64,000 nucleotides of DNA from Blattamonas nauphoetae. Its lineage: Eukaryota > Preaxostyla > Oxymonadida. How positions within the stretch are numbered: position 1 is the stretch's first letter; every line of letters starts with the position of its first letter. The stretch spans positions 186,001 to 250,000 of the forward strand of contig JARBJD010000032.1 in the NCBI GenBank assembly GCA_033064195.1, given 5' to 3'. The notes under the pieces were generated by a model. That model was not told the origin of the DNA. It made no database searches and saw nothing but the letters and a program-made list of their open reading frames with translations. A program made the position numbers and the translations under genes. Below, piece after piece: positions 10,988 through 21,000 of this stretch.

Positions 10988-11214
10988 CCTCCATTTCCAT
11001 CCAATTCAACTGAACTACTTAAAATCCATGTTCCCATTTCTGACACCAGCAGGTTGTCTGGAAGAACATTAATTCGAATCATGGTTTGTGATGGAGCGAA
11101 GCTGTTGATTTCATCATTCGTGTGTAATAGTTGTGACAGGAACAAGACGTTTGGAGAATTACGACCCTCAGCAAATAGACCAAAACAAATTGATGTCAGA
11201 AACAGAAAATTCAT
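10988..11214 (-). CDS. Gene A N-terminal exon with signal peptide
   Basis: Translation from the ATG at 11214 gives MNFLFLTSICFGLFAEG, a hydrophobic stretch followed by a small-residue region that reads as a secretion signal, then about 58 residues ending in VELDGNGG. The frame runs directly into the terminal repeat of the element at 8532-10987. The nine bases CCTCCATTT at 10988-10996 recur at 8523-8531. A second ATG at 11229 would add five residues (MLLSA); the inner Met gives the more ordinary signal peptide. Confidence 0.6.
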
Positions 11215-11853
11215 GGCGGATAACAACAAAGGTGAGTGGAGACTCTGATCTGACCATCACATGAATCTTAAACCGGATGAAATGGTACATGAAGGTTGTC
11301 CCCACACCCTCCTTCTCCTTCGCCGCCACTCTCACACCGCTCGCAGATACCACAGGCAAGCGTCAAAAGCGGGGTAGTGTGATGTCGGAAGAAGAGGAGT
11401 TGTGCTTTTGAGGATGAGACGATTGGAGAAGGCTCACACGAGACGAGAACGAGGGGCGGAGGAAGTTGAATGCGGCCAGCGCCAACACCTATATCATTCA
11501 CCAACTCTCATTAACTGACCGGAAACGACACCGGACGAGATCAATAACAAAGTCCTTGCCAATGTCTTGTCGAAGAAAATATGAATGGTGATGGCATTCA
11601 TATCTTCCATGCTTTCATCATCCATCCCAAGTTCAGCTTGACCTCTCGCTGATCAATCAACGCGAATGCCATCACTTTCTGTTGTTTGAATGGTCGAATC
11701 TGCCATTCATTCTCCCACTCTTCCGTTTTGTCCGTGACGAAATTTCTTGTGAGAGAGACTAATTTTGACAATTACTGCTTTCCGAATTCGTTCTCCGGTC
11801 TGGTTTTGGAAAAAAATAAGTTTTCGGAATGAATTAAGTTCGTTTTAGACTCG
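11215..11853. other. Intergenic region between gene A and the ARM-like gene
   Basis: This 640-bp gap between divergent genes must hold both upstream regions. I see GAAGG/CTCC-rich sequence at 11290-11480 and no convincing gene, repeat or TATA element. Confidence 0.4.
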
Positions 11854-12987
11854 ATGCATGGAAGGAATAAAGAATGGTCTGTTCTTTCACAACACTCAAT
11901 GGACTGGATAGAAGAGCTTTTACAGGCACTACATGGTGAATCATGCGATCAGATGTCTGAAATTGCAGCAACTGCCAAGGGCTCTGGAGCACTTTTTCTG
12001 AATCTTAATCCATATCAGAAAATGCCATTCAAAGACAAATCAAAACTCTACAACTCGCTTGTCTCACTTGTGAAGGTCCAATATCCATTCGATGATATCG
12101 TACAATACAAGGTAGTCCAGTTTCTGGAAGCTATTCGGCCAGACATCTTCTACCAAAAAATCAAAATCTCCTATCTGTCACAACTCGTTCCTGATGACAA
12201 CGGGCCATGCACAGGATTCAATGCCAGCATTTTCACGCTTCTTTCGTCATCAAATCCGAAAATAGTTAGTGCAGGTCTGTCATTCTTGGCCAGCATCGTA
12301 TCTGGGCTCAAGATTCCTGCAAGATTGCAATATCTTTCCACTGAGTTCATTTCCACCATTCTCACTATCCTCCAACCCCACACGCTGCCAATAGCGTCAC
12401 ATACAGATCTTCATAACGGTCTCATGAAAATCATCAAATCTTCTCTCAAACTCGCCACTCCAACAAAACTAACAAAAATCCTCGCCAAAACCCCAGATGA
12501 CCGAAACAATATCTGTGAGGTCATCTATAACACAGTTGTTGTCCCGTCATCACAATATCTCAGTTTTCTCGTGCGAAATCGATACGTTGTCATCACTGGT
12601 TGCCTGTCGGAATCGTTCCAGAATCTTTTGAGCACCCTGCTACAATCCTGTCCTTCTCACGTTCCAATACTTGAATGTTTTATCTCTCACTCAATCGTCA
12701 CGGGCGTAGTAAGTCTGATCCCGTTCGTTGAGGAGGATTATCATTCAAAGACGACACTTACCCACGACATCATGGAATCACTCCTCCCAAGATGGAAGCG
12801 TCGAGACTTGGAAGTGTCACTATGTGGAAAACGGATGGCAGAAGCTCTTCGAACGGAAGGCTTGGAAGACTCAATCGAACAGACCCAGTTGGAAGATAAG
12901 GATGGCAATGGTCTCAGCGCCACTGTTTTGTTTCGTTTCAGTATCTCAGAACGCCTGGGATTTAATGTGAGATGTCCATTTGCATAA
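11854..12987 (+). CDS. ARM/HEAT-like protein of an oxymonad-type paralogous family
   Basis: A 377-residue uninterrupted frame, predicted cytosolic, with no signal peptide. It is largely alpha-helical, with helix-turn-helix spacing of the ARM/HEAT type (for example IVSAGLSFLASIVSGLKIP). Near the N-terminus the pattern FLNLNPYQKMPFKDKSKLYN followed by SLVSLVKVQYPFDDIVQYK resembles a large family that I recall from Blattamonas, often found alone or next to kinase domains. The function of that family is unknown to me and I infer only a scaffold role. The end ERLGFNVRCPFA precedes a TAA. A very short intron near the C-terminus is possible but not required. Confidence 0.7.
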   Translation: MHGRNKEWSVLSQHSMDWIEELLQALHGESCDQMSEIAATAKGSGALFLNLNPYQKMPFKDKSKLYNSLVSLVKVQYPFDDIVQYKVVQFLEAIRPDIFYQKIKISYLSQLVPDDNGPCTGFNASIFTLLSSSNPKIVSAGLSFLASIVSGLKIPARLQYLSTEFISTILTILQPHTLPIASHTDLHNGLMKIIKSSLKLATPTKLTKILAKTPDDRNNICEVIYNTVVVPSSQYLSFLVRNRYVVITGCLSESFQNLLSTLLQSCPSHVPILECFISHSIVTGVVSLIPFVEEDYHSKTTLTHDIMESLLPRWKRRDLEVSLCGKRMAEALRTEGLEDSIEQTQLEDKDGNGLSATVLFRFSISERLGFNVRCPFA

Positions 12988-13225
12988 AGATCTCCTTTAG
13001 AATAACTCTTTCCTTTATCACTTCACTATTCGTACATTTCGACAAAATCACACATTCAACGTTAATTTCGCTCATATTGTTCGTTCAGACAACCAGGCCA
13101 GTGTTCAAACCAATTCATCTCACTTCTTTCCTGATTAACAAAACAAAAAACATCGGAAAATCAAAATTATGACAGAAAAGAGGAAATATTGAGCTTTATC
13201 AATGTATTTATCATTTCATGATTGA

Positions 13226-14245
13226 ATGGGTCGAAAGACCGTCCCCACTATAAAAATGTTCTCTATCTCCAAACGCCAACGCCTCCAAAATGTCATTGAC
13301 AACAAACCAGTAGATCATGTCCCATGTAGCTTTTGGTTTCATTTCATCGAGAAACCATCTCTGTTTTCCATGATTGACCGTCCTTCTGCATCTGACGTTC
13401 TTTTCGAAGGACAGAAGAACTATGTCGCAGAATTCGACCCTGATTTTGTGAAAGTGATGAGTGACGGATACTTTACGTATCCTGATGAAGCACTGGCAAA
13501 GGGACAAACGGTGGAAGAATGGAAGAAAGTTGCGTTCGTTCCTCCAGATCATAAATGGGTCAGGATGCAAGTGGAGCATGTGAAGAGACTGACATCCTTG
13601 TTTCCAGACACTCCGATGTTCTACAACTTCTTCTCGCCGTCATGCATGCTTCGTTGGACGTTGGGAAAAGAAAACTATCTTCGACTGATTCTGACAGCGC
13701 CAGAAGCGGCCCGTAAGATACTCTCGACCGTGGGAGAATCGGTGAAAGGGCTTGCGAAAGCAGTGATTTCGGAAGGAGGGGCAGATGGGCTTTATTACAT
13801 TGTTCAGAATCCCGACATGAATGTTGTATCCAGCGCAGTGTACACGTCTGTGATCACGCCCAGTGACAAGATGGTTCTGGACGCAGCGAATGCGGTATCG
13901 TCGAATCACACGCTGCTTCACATCTGTGGGTATGCAGGAGTGAAGAACGATCTGTCGATTTTCACGTCGTACGAATCAGCGATTGTGAATTGGGCAGTTA
14001 ACGTGGAAGGAGTTAGTCTGAAGGAAGGAAAATCATTATTTGGAGGGCGAGCAGTGATGGGAGGATTTCCAAACACGGTAGGAGCGATTCTGGAGACAGG
14101 AAGCAGAGACGAAGTTCAATCGTTCACGAAGAAGCTCACATCTGATGCAGGCAGCGTTGGTGTCATTATTGCTGCAGATTGTTCCCTGAGACTGACACAA
14201 GACGTCTCCCATCTGTTCTGGGTTCGCGAAGCACTTGAAAACTGA
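13226..14245 (+). CDS. UROD-family (MtaA/MtbA-like) methyltransferase-type protein
   Basis: A single-exon frame of 339 residues with the fold signature of the uroporphyrinogen decarboxylase superfamily: N-terminal RLQNVIDNKPVDHVP, central TPSDKMVLDAANAV, and C-terminal VMGGFPNTVGAIL. It has H232-x-C234 and a distant C319, the HxC...C zinc site used by corrinoid:coenzyme M-type methyltransferases (MtaA, MtbA, CmuA). True heme-pathway UroD lacks this site. I infer a thiol or corrinoid methyl-transfer role; the acceptor is unknown. The Met at 13256 (MFSISKRQR) aligns better with family N-termini than the first Met. No introns and a prokaryote-like family suggest acquisition by lateral transfer, a point a phylogeny must settle. 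Confidence 0.8.
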   Translation: MGRKTVPTIKMFSISKRQRLQNVIDNKPVDHVPCSFWFHFIEKPSLFSMIDRPSASDVLFEGQKNYVAEFDPDFVKVMSDGYFTYPDEALAKGQTVEEWKKVAFVPPDHKWVRMQVEHVKRLTSLFPDTPMFYNFFSPSCMLRWTLGKENYLRLILTAPEAARKILSTVGESVKGLAKAVISEGGADGLYYIVQNPDMNVVSSAVYTSVITPSDKMVLDAANAVSSNHTLLHICGYAGVKNDLSIFTSYESAIVNWAVNVEGVSLKEGKSLFGGRAVMGGFPNTVGAILETGSRDEVQSFTKKLTSDAGSVGVIIAADCSLRLTQDVSHLFWVREALEN

Positions 14246-14822
14246 AGACCTTTGTGTTCTTCTCGGTTTCGATTTCTGTTTCGATTTTTCGCCTTCGCAG
14301 CACAGTTCAGAAGATTGTATTCAAATGTTTCATTCTTCTTGTCACCATTTTAAAAATATGGGAATTATCTTGAATCCAAAATTACAGTGAATAATACTCC
14401 AAAAATGGGGTGAAAATGGATACAGAACTTGTATCTAAATAATTATGACCAGGCCGAGTCAAAAAACTCTTTCTGTGGTTCATCTGTTTTCTTCTAAGGG
14501 TCAGATCAACACACTTTCGAGAAGAATGATCAAAAACCAACAAAAATGCCTGATCCATCTCTTTTCTGAAGAAAAATGATGTTCCACTCGACTCCGATTG
14601 ACACAATTTGCTCAAGGGTAGAACTCATCTGATCGACCGAAAAATGTGGGCTTCAAATCGTGTTCACTGCCTAGAATTGAAAAAATTGGTTATAGATTTC
14701 AATGTGATATCTTTTCGGAGTTACGTGTTCAGGAAGTCGGTTTGGAGGATTCATATGAATGATTGTGGGCTGTTTTGGTTCACCTTTTTAATTAGTGACT
14801 TTCTGAGACCACATTTTCCTCT
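14246..14822. other. Intergenic region, no gene seen
   Basis: The 577-bp gap between two plus-strand genes is AT-rich, with T-runs and no repeat or RNA gene that I can recognise. Open frames here are short and lack exon-like composition. Confidence 0.4.
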
Positions 14823-17800
14823 ATGTCTGGTTCGAGCTCAACTGCCTTTTCACAATGGTTGGAGAAAAAGAAGAAAGTACAACAGGGCAGTAATCCAACG
14901 TTTGAATTCAATCGACCTATCTCTTTCATTATAGCGATTATTCTCCATACATTCCTCCAAAACTCACTTTATCATTTTCTTTTTTATAATTGTTATCTAT
15001 TTCCCTGCTTGGTTATACTTTTCATCCAGGAGCCAGAGTTCAACAAGATCATCGTCTCCTGGACTGAACCAAGAGAAAAATGATCTTCAAGAACAACTTA
15101 TCAAGATATCTCAACAAATACAGCCCAATTCTGAGGATTACCATTCACAGTATCTCCCTTTTTCAAATTGCCCCCATTCTCATCCATTTCGTCATTCTCT
15201 CTCATTGTTCCGTCAATCTCTTTTCTCTTCTCAGACCATATGACCATTACCTCCCCCCAAATACACATGATGATTCTATTCCGTCTTCACAACCTGTAAA
15301 TCACACACCAGGAATTGACATCCAACCCACGGAATCAATTCTTCCTCAACAGAACTCCATTGACCACTCCTCCCAGTTTGTTACTAATAGCATTGAGTAT
15401 GAACGAGATCCTTCAAACTTTCCGTCACATGGCATTATTCAAAGCGAACCAATCCCACAATCACATGATCCATCCAAGACACGAACTGTTCGTGCAAAGG
15501 ACCCTCTCACATCTCCTAATGTGGCATTTGCCCATACTCATGCCACACAATCTCCATCAGACACTGTCAATTCCTTGACGTTTCGTTCTCATTCATCTCC
15601 AAGATCAGCCACTCGGAACTCGAGGGAAAACCAAACATTTATGCATTCCACCGCCCGATCTGGAGAATATACTCTTAGTTCTGCTCCGCAATCTCCATCT
15701 TCATTAATGCGCGGGATGACCAATACCCGCACCTCCAGTTTTGCATCTCCACTTCGCCCAGCACCTCCACCAGAACCAATCAAGAAAGTCGACCCGATCT
15801 CTCCGTCTGCTTATTTTCGGTTGATGAAACCGAAACCACCGATGAACCCTCGCTTGCCGAGGGAGGAGGCAGAAGTTGAGATTCAAAATCCAACTCTCCC
15901 AGACAATCCACGCGATTATCCCGAGCCTCTCACAATTACCCATCCAAAACCATTCCATTTTGCAACCGAAAAACGAAGCAACTGGCGCGGACAATTGCAT
16001 GAACTCAAACGACAAAGAGACGAGCAGAGAAGGAGAGAAAGCGAAGAACATCATGAATTCGACACTGATAGATGGAATTCCACGTTCAAATCAAGAGGAT
16101 CTCCAAGCCCCACAAGAAAGAAATTCGATGACCAATCGTATCCGCTCTCCCCACACCTCGACGAAGAGATCGCCGAAATCCTCTCAGCTTCCCTCACTCC
16201 CTCCCATCGCCGCTCCAATAGTGGCCTAGCAGGTGCATTATCTTGTCCAATTCCTTCTCAAAAAGCTCAATCAGAGCCATTCAAATCCGCCCCAAAATCT
16301 CAACCTGATCCTCCCCGAGGCCGGTCCCGCACTCGCCCACAATCCGCAAACAGCCCTGCCTCTCTTCGAAGCCGATCCAGGTCAACATCCTCGAAACGCA
16401 GTTCCAGCCAGAAGCGTCGCGCTGTCGACTTCAACTCGTTTTACGAAAGGATGATGAAGAAACAGAAAGAAAAGGAAGAAGAACTGGCGAGATTGAAAGC
16501 AGAGCTCGAGGGAGGCAAACTCGACGACCCCGACTGCGTTTTCAAGCCAGCCATCAACAAACAGAAGAAACCGAAGCAGGCATCCTCGTCGGATCTGCCC
16601 CCAACCCCAAAACCCAAAATCGAAGACAGATTGTTGCTTTGGAACGATCAGCGAAGGAAAGAGCAGATGGATCGAGCACGCACCAACGCTGACCTCCCTC
16701 CTGACTGCACTTTCAAACCAAAACTGAACAAAAAAGTTCCATCCTTTGATATTCCCCCTCGCGCCGATCCCGACCCACACTCCCAACCTCCTCTCTCAGC
16801 GAGAGAGACCAAAGCTGGACGAGACGGCGACGATGAACAGCCTCGTTTTTCGTCGACACGTCGTTCGCTCGTTGGACAATCGCCAAGAAGGGAGAGAGCA
16901 GTGTCACAAGGCATGTTCTCCCATCCACCTGCCTTCACCGAATCCACACCAGCCACTTTCAAGCCGACGATCTCCACTTCACGCGTGAGGGACAAGAACA
17001 CGATGGAATATCTTGCAATGCCTGCTTTCGAACGATTGTCGAAGTTGGTGCGAGTGAAGACCCCTCGGGACATCGCCATGGGCGAGGATGGACTACGGAA
17101 GGAGGAGGAGAGGATGGCGGGCGAGGAGAATGACACGACACAGCCGACGAAGAAGAAGCGACTCAGCGACGCGGAGTTCCGAGCCTTCCTTCAACGGCAA
17201 GAAGACACCTGGACAAGTCACCAGACGAAAGCGATGCTGGCAGCAGAAGCGAAAGAGGAGGAGAACAAACCGAAGCTGAAATTGTGTCAAAAGAGTCTGA
17301 GGATCGCTGAAGAGAGGAATGCTGGAATGACGTTTTTGGAGAGAGTGGAGGAGAAGACAGAGCGGGACAAGCGAAACGCTGTTCTAAATCCACGCACGAA
17401 CGAGAAAGTCAATGTGTCGGTCTCGCTCGGATTGAGGGAACAGTTGGAGAAAGAGAAATCAGCCATAACTTTCTCGCCTCAAATCAACAAACGTTCGCAA
17501 CAATTGAAAGGGCGCGGGTTTGAAGAGCTGTCGACGGGAGAGATTCAGAAGAGGAAGGAGAAGATGAGCATGCTGCTGCGGGAGAAGCGAAAGGAGGAGC
17601 AGAGCCAGATGCCGTTCAAGCCGAAACTGTCGTCGAAGGAGATCGGAGTGGAGTCCAAATTAGGCGTACTTCGAGATCCGGATCATCTTCTGCAAAGGCT
17701 GAACGAAGAGAGGTTGGAGAAAGAGCGAAAATTGATTGAAAAATACGGGACGCCGGAAAGCAGGGAGGAAGAGGAGATGAAGAAAAGGCAGAATTCATCC

Positions 17801-17914
17801 GAAATCCACAACACATCCCAAGTCATCCATTCCAGGCCCCCAACCCCTCGCAAACCCGAAAAACCCAATCCTCGTTCAAGCTATGCCCTCCTTCATTCTT
17901 CCACTCATCATTAG
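14823..17914 (+). CDS. FxPxIN-repeat cytoskeletal-type protein
   Basis: The gene has a short first exon from 14823 (MSGSSSTAFSQWLEKKKK), a middle exon ending at 15149 (SSTRSSSPGLNQEKNDLQEQ onward) and a large exon 15235-17914. The last intron is 15150-15234 (85 nt, GTATCT...CTCAG), with phase checked. The first intron has more than one possible donor and acceptor. The N-terminal third is Ser/Pro/Arg-rich. The rest is charged coiled-coil sequence punctuated by CVFKPAINK, CTFKPKLNK, ATFKPTIS, ITFSPQINK and MPFKPKLS. Such FxPxIN motifs recur in protist flagellar and cytoskeletal proteins, so I infer an axonemal or cytoskeletal scaffold. It has no enzyme domain. Confidence 0.75.
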
Positions 17915-18084
17915 TGGATAAATCCCCACGCTCTCTTGTTTTTGGGACACTTCACCTCTCAATGTTGTTTCACGGTTTGTACAAAAGAAAATGAGGAGTA
18001 TACATGATAATGGGGATTTTCACTCCAAGATACTCCGGATAAGAGCTCACAATCTCTCATGACCATATTTTTTTCTTCGACAGA

Positions 18085-21000
18085 ATGTCGATCATCATTA
18101 ATCGGCCTGAGAGTGACCGTTCGTTACTCAATGCCGACATTCAGACTTTATACAGCCCTGATCATCAGTTAACGGCAGTTCAAAGCACATTTTCCCAAAA
18201 TCTCCTCACCTCCACTTCACTCGATAACGATGACGATGTTCAAATTGATCTGACAGCATTTCTTGATTCTGACTACTTGTTTGATCCAGCTGTTCGATTA
18301 AATCCCTCAATGATTGGATTTATTCCCGAAAAGACACAACTCGGGTCCTTCATCACCTCAGAACAAAAACGACAAATTATTTTTCAATATCTCTCAATGC
18401 TCGTCCTAAACACACAAAATCAACAAGTATATTCTTTTTTCATTCATTTTGGTGTAGTTTGTCCAGAAAAAATCATTCAAAGGTGAGATTCCCAAGCTTT
18501 CATTAACAACATTCGAGCATTCGTCCACTATCTCACTCTCGTTCTGCTGTACCCTCATCAAAGCCCTCTCCCACAATAACCCGACAATCCTCCCTCTGTG
18601 TATGCAGTCATTAGACCAATCTCTCTCCAAATTCCCACCACTTTCACTCCGCAACCAACCACTCACGCTTTTCTCTGAATTAGAAGAACTTACACTCTCA
18701 CTGCCAAAAGAATCGATAGGAAATCGTCTGCTCCAAGCAATCATATTCCTCCAACTCGCCATAATCACAGGCAGACTGCGGTATTCCCTCCAACTCATCT
18801 CGATCCTTCGCACACTGTCACCCATATCACAGAACGAAAGCCAAACACCAGACAAATCTGTCACAGATAGTCTCAACAAGCTCAATTCGTTAATCAATGT
18901 CTTCCTCTCTAAAACCCCACTGACATCCATCAGTCCAAACATCGAATCCTTCCTTCAATCACAAACACTGAAATTCAGCCCAACCTCGGTCCCAAAATTG
19001 TCTTCCATGGATCTTTCGATTGTTCGCTCAGTGTCTAATGGACAATACATCTTCCTCCTCACAAAGCCTGGTTACTTGATTCAGGTCGGGACAGGGGCCA
19101 GTGGCACTGTTCCTGAAAAGGTTTACAACTATGCACAGACTTGTACTGCAGAGGACATGACAATTACTCTTCAGAATCCTGTATCTCCAGATCTTCTGTC
19201 GTTGAAAGATAACAGAGTCGCAATCGCCTTTCACAACAGTTTTTTGAATCCAAAATCGAAGCCAATTATGAAAGTGTACGATTCAAGAACACTCCATCAC
19301 ATCGAGGATGTGTACTCTTCTTTCCAAGCCACGGATGATCAGTCCAAAACAACCATCCCAGTTCCACCAATTCACGTCATCTTCTCACGACTTCGACATT
19401 TTTCGCCTAAACTCCAGTCAAACCTGGACAAAGAACGACAAAATCTGTCATCAGCTAAGCTATCGACTGCAGAACAGCCAAACGAGGAAACCGACAATCC
19501 CGAAAAAGGACAAGACTGGAAAAACTCTTCAACACAACTGTTGAAAGATGATGAAATATACGAAAGATGCATCCCTCCCACTTTTCTTATTCCGCCTCAA
19601 CCGTCTTCAGATGATATCAGCCTTCATTCAAACCTCTCGTCATTGACGTTCCTCACTCGCTTTTTCTCCGATGAAGAACACATATTCCTCCTCTCTGTTC
19701 CGGAGAATCAAACGACAAAGCCAAATCTCGTCTATTATGGCGTTCTCCTCGTCTTCTCTGCCAAAACCTTTTCTCTCCTCTCCCAACACCTCATTGATTT
19801 CTCGACGTTTACAGCCCCTGCAATCTGTTCAAGTTGCCAAATATCCCTCAAACCATCCAATGCATCACAGTGTCTGCAGTGCTCATCTGATTCTGGTCCA
19901 ACCATCTTCTTCTGCGACGAGTGCATCCGTTCTGGCCGAACGACCATTAACCATCATTCCCTCCACACATATTCAACATACAAGCAAACAAAAGACACTC
20001 TCTTCAACACGAAGGACTTCTTGTCCAACAACTTCATCTCGAATGGACAAGTCTTGTGCACATCTTCGAATGCCGGACCGGAATCTCGCAACTTTAGATA
20101 CACAACATTTGCTCTCAGCCACCAGATCACAGCTGAATTGCTTTCCATCACGGGAATGGCTAAGGAATGCCTCTACGAAGATCTGTGTATCTTTCCTCTC
20201 AATTCAGGATTTTTGTCGTATTCATCCATCGAAAATCAACTTTTCTTGCATGATACGAGGGAGGACACCTTTTATGCAGTGGATTGTCTCACACCATCGA
20301 TTCTTGAAACTCAACCAATAAATCAGACACTTAGCTCGTTTGAGAAGGATTTCCTGCAACTGTCTAACAACCAAATCACAGAAAAATCTGTTGAGACAGC
20401 AATATTTGCCATTTTTTCGTTCATCTCCCTTCACTCAGCCTTCGCCAAAGCATCGACAGGTCTGACCAACAACAAGGGAATCACTGGTCTTTTCTACCCA
20501 TTCGCCGTGGATTGTTCAGACAAAACCATCCAATTGGCCAAAACACTCTTTGCAGAGTTCGAATCTCTTCTCCTTTCGAAATCGACATCTGATTCCGACG
20601 AACAACATTCATCTCTCGTTTCGTGTCTGACGAACTATTCAATCTTCCTCTCGCTGGTTCTCCAGAATTTCTCTTTCATTTCTGGGTCATCTTACACCCC
20701 AGAATCGTTTGGTCTCGACACTGACACTCAACAATCCCTCGTCGCTCACGCAGAACGAATCAGGGACCAAGACAGCGATCAAAACACAAAACAGGTTCAA
20801 AACACACCCACAGACGACGTTGTCAAACAGCTACGAACGAAAATTGGCGAACTAACGACGTCACTCGTGTTGAAAAGTATTCAACTGAAAGGCGATGAAA
20901 ATATGATGGTTCGAGTGATCTCCCGCCTGATCCAGTCCAACATTCCTCTTGAGGGCCAAACAGAAGTGGCGGAATCAACACAGGTCCTCTCGCTCCCACT

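Larger units (their letters stand above)
457..11214 (-). pseudogene. Gene A: secreted beta-helix-like surface protein gene interrupted by transposons
   Basis: A chain of minus-strand reading frames runs from a signal-peptide start at 11214 down to about 457. The pieces share a style of short repeats with alternating Ser/Thr, Asn and Cys (for example ISNTTFSRC, ILINDSSFERC, VTISECSFTD), which is typical of right-handed beta-helix surface proteins; I infer an extracellular role but cannot name a ligand. The chain is cut by three DNA transposons (8532-10987, 5845-6948, 2446-5054) and a dispersed repeat. At the first two the exon sequence on both sides is in the same frame once the element and one target-site duplication are discounted, so the insertions postdate a working gene. 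Exon joins below 5.3 kb and around 7.5-7.9 kb are unresolved. In the current sequence the gene is very probably inactive, unless the elements are removed or spliced out. Confidence 0.7.

Noticed and set aside
13246-13255. TATAAAAA as a TATA box for the UROD-family gene
   Set aside because: It abuts the likely start codon at 13256, so a transcript started 25-30 bp downstream would lack that codon.
13226-14245. Heme-biosynthesis uroporphyrinogen decarboxylase
   Set aside because: The HxC...C zinc ligands and overall length match the methyltransferase branch of the superfamily better.
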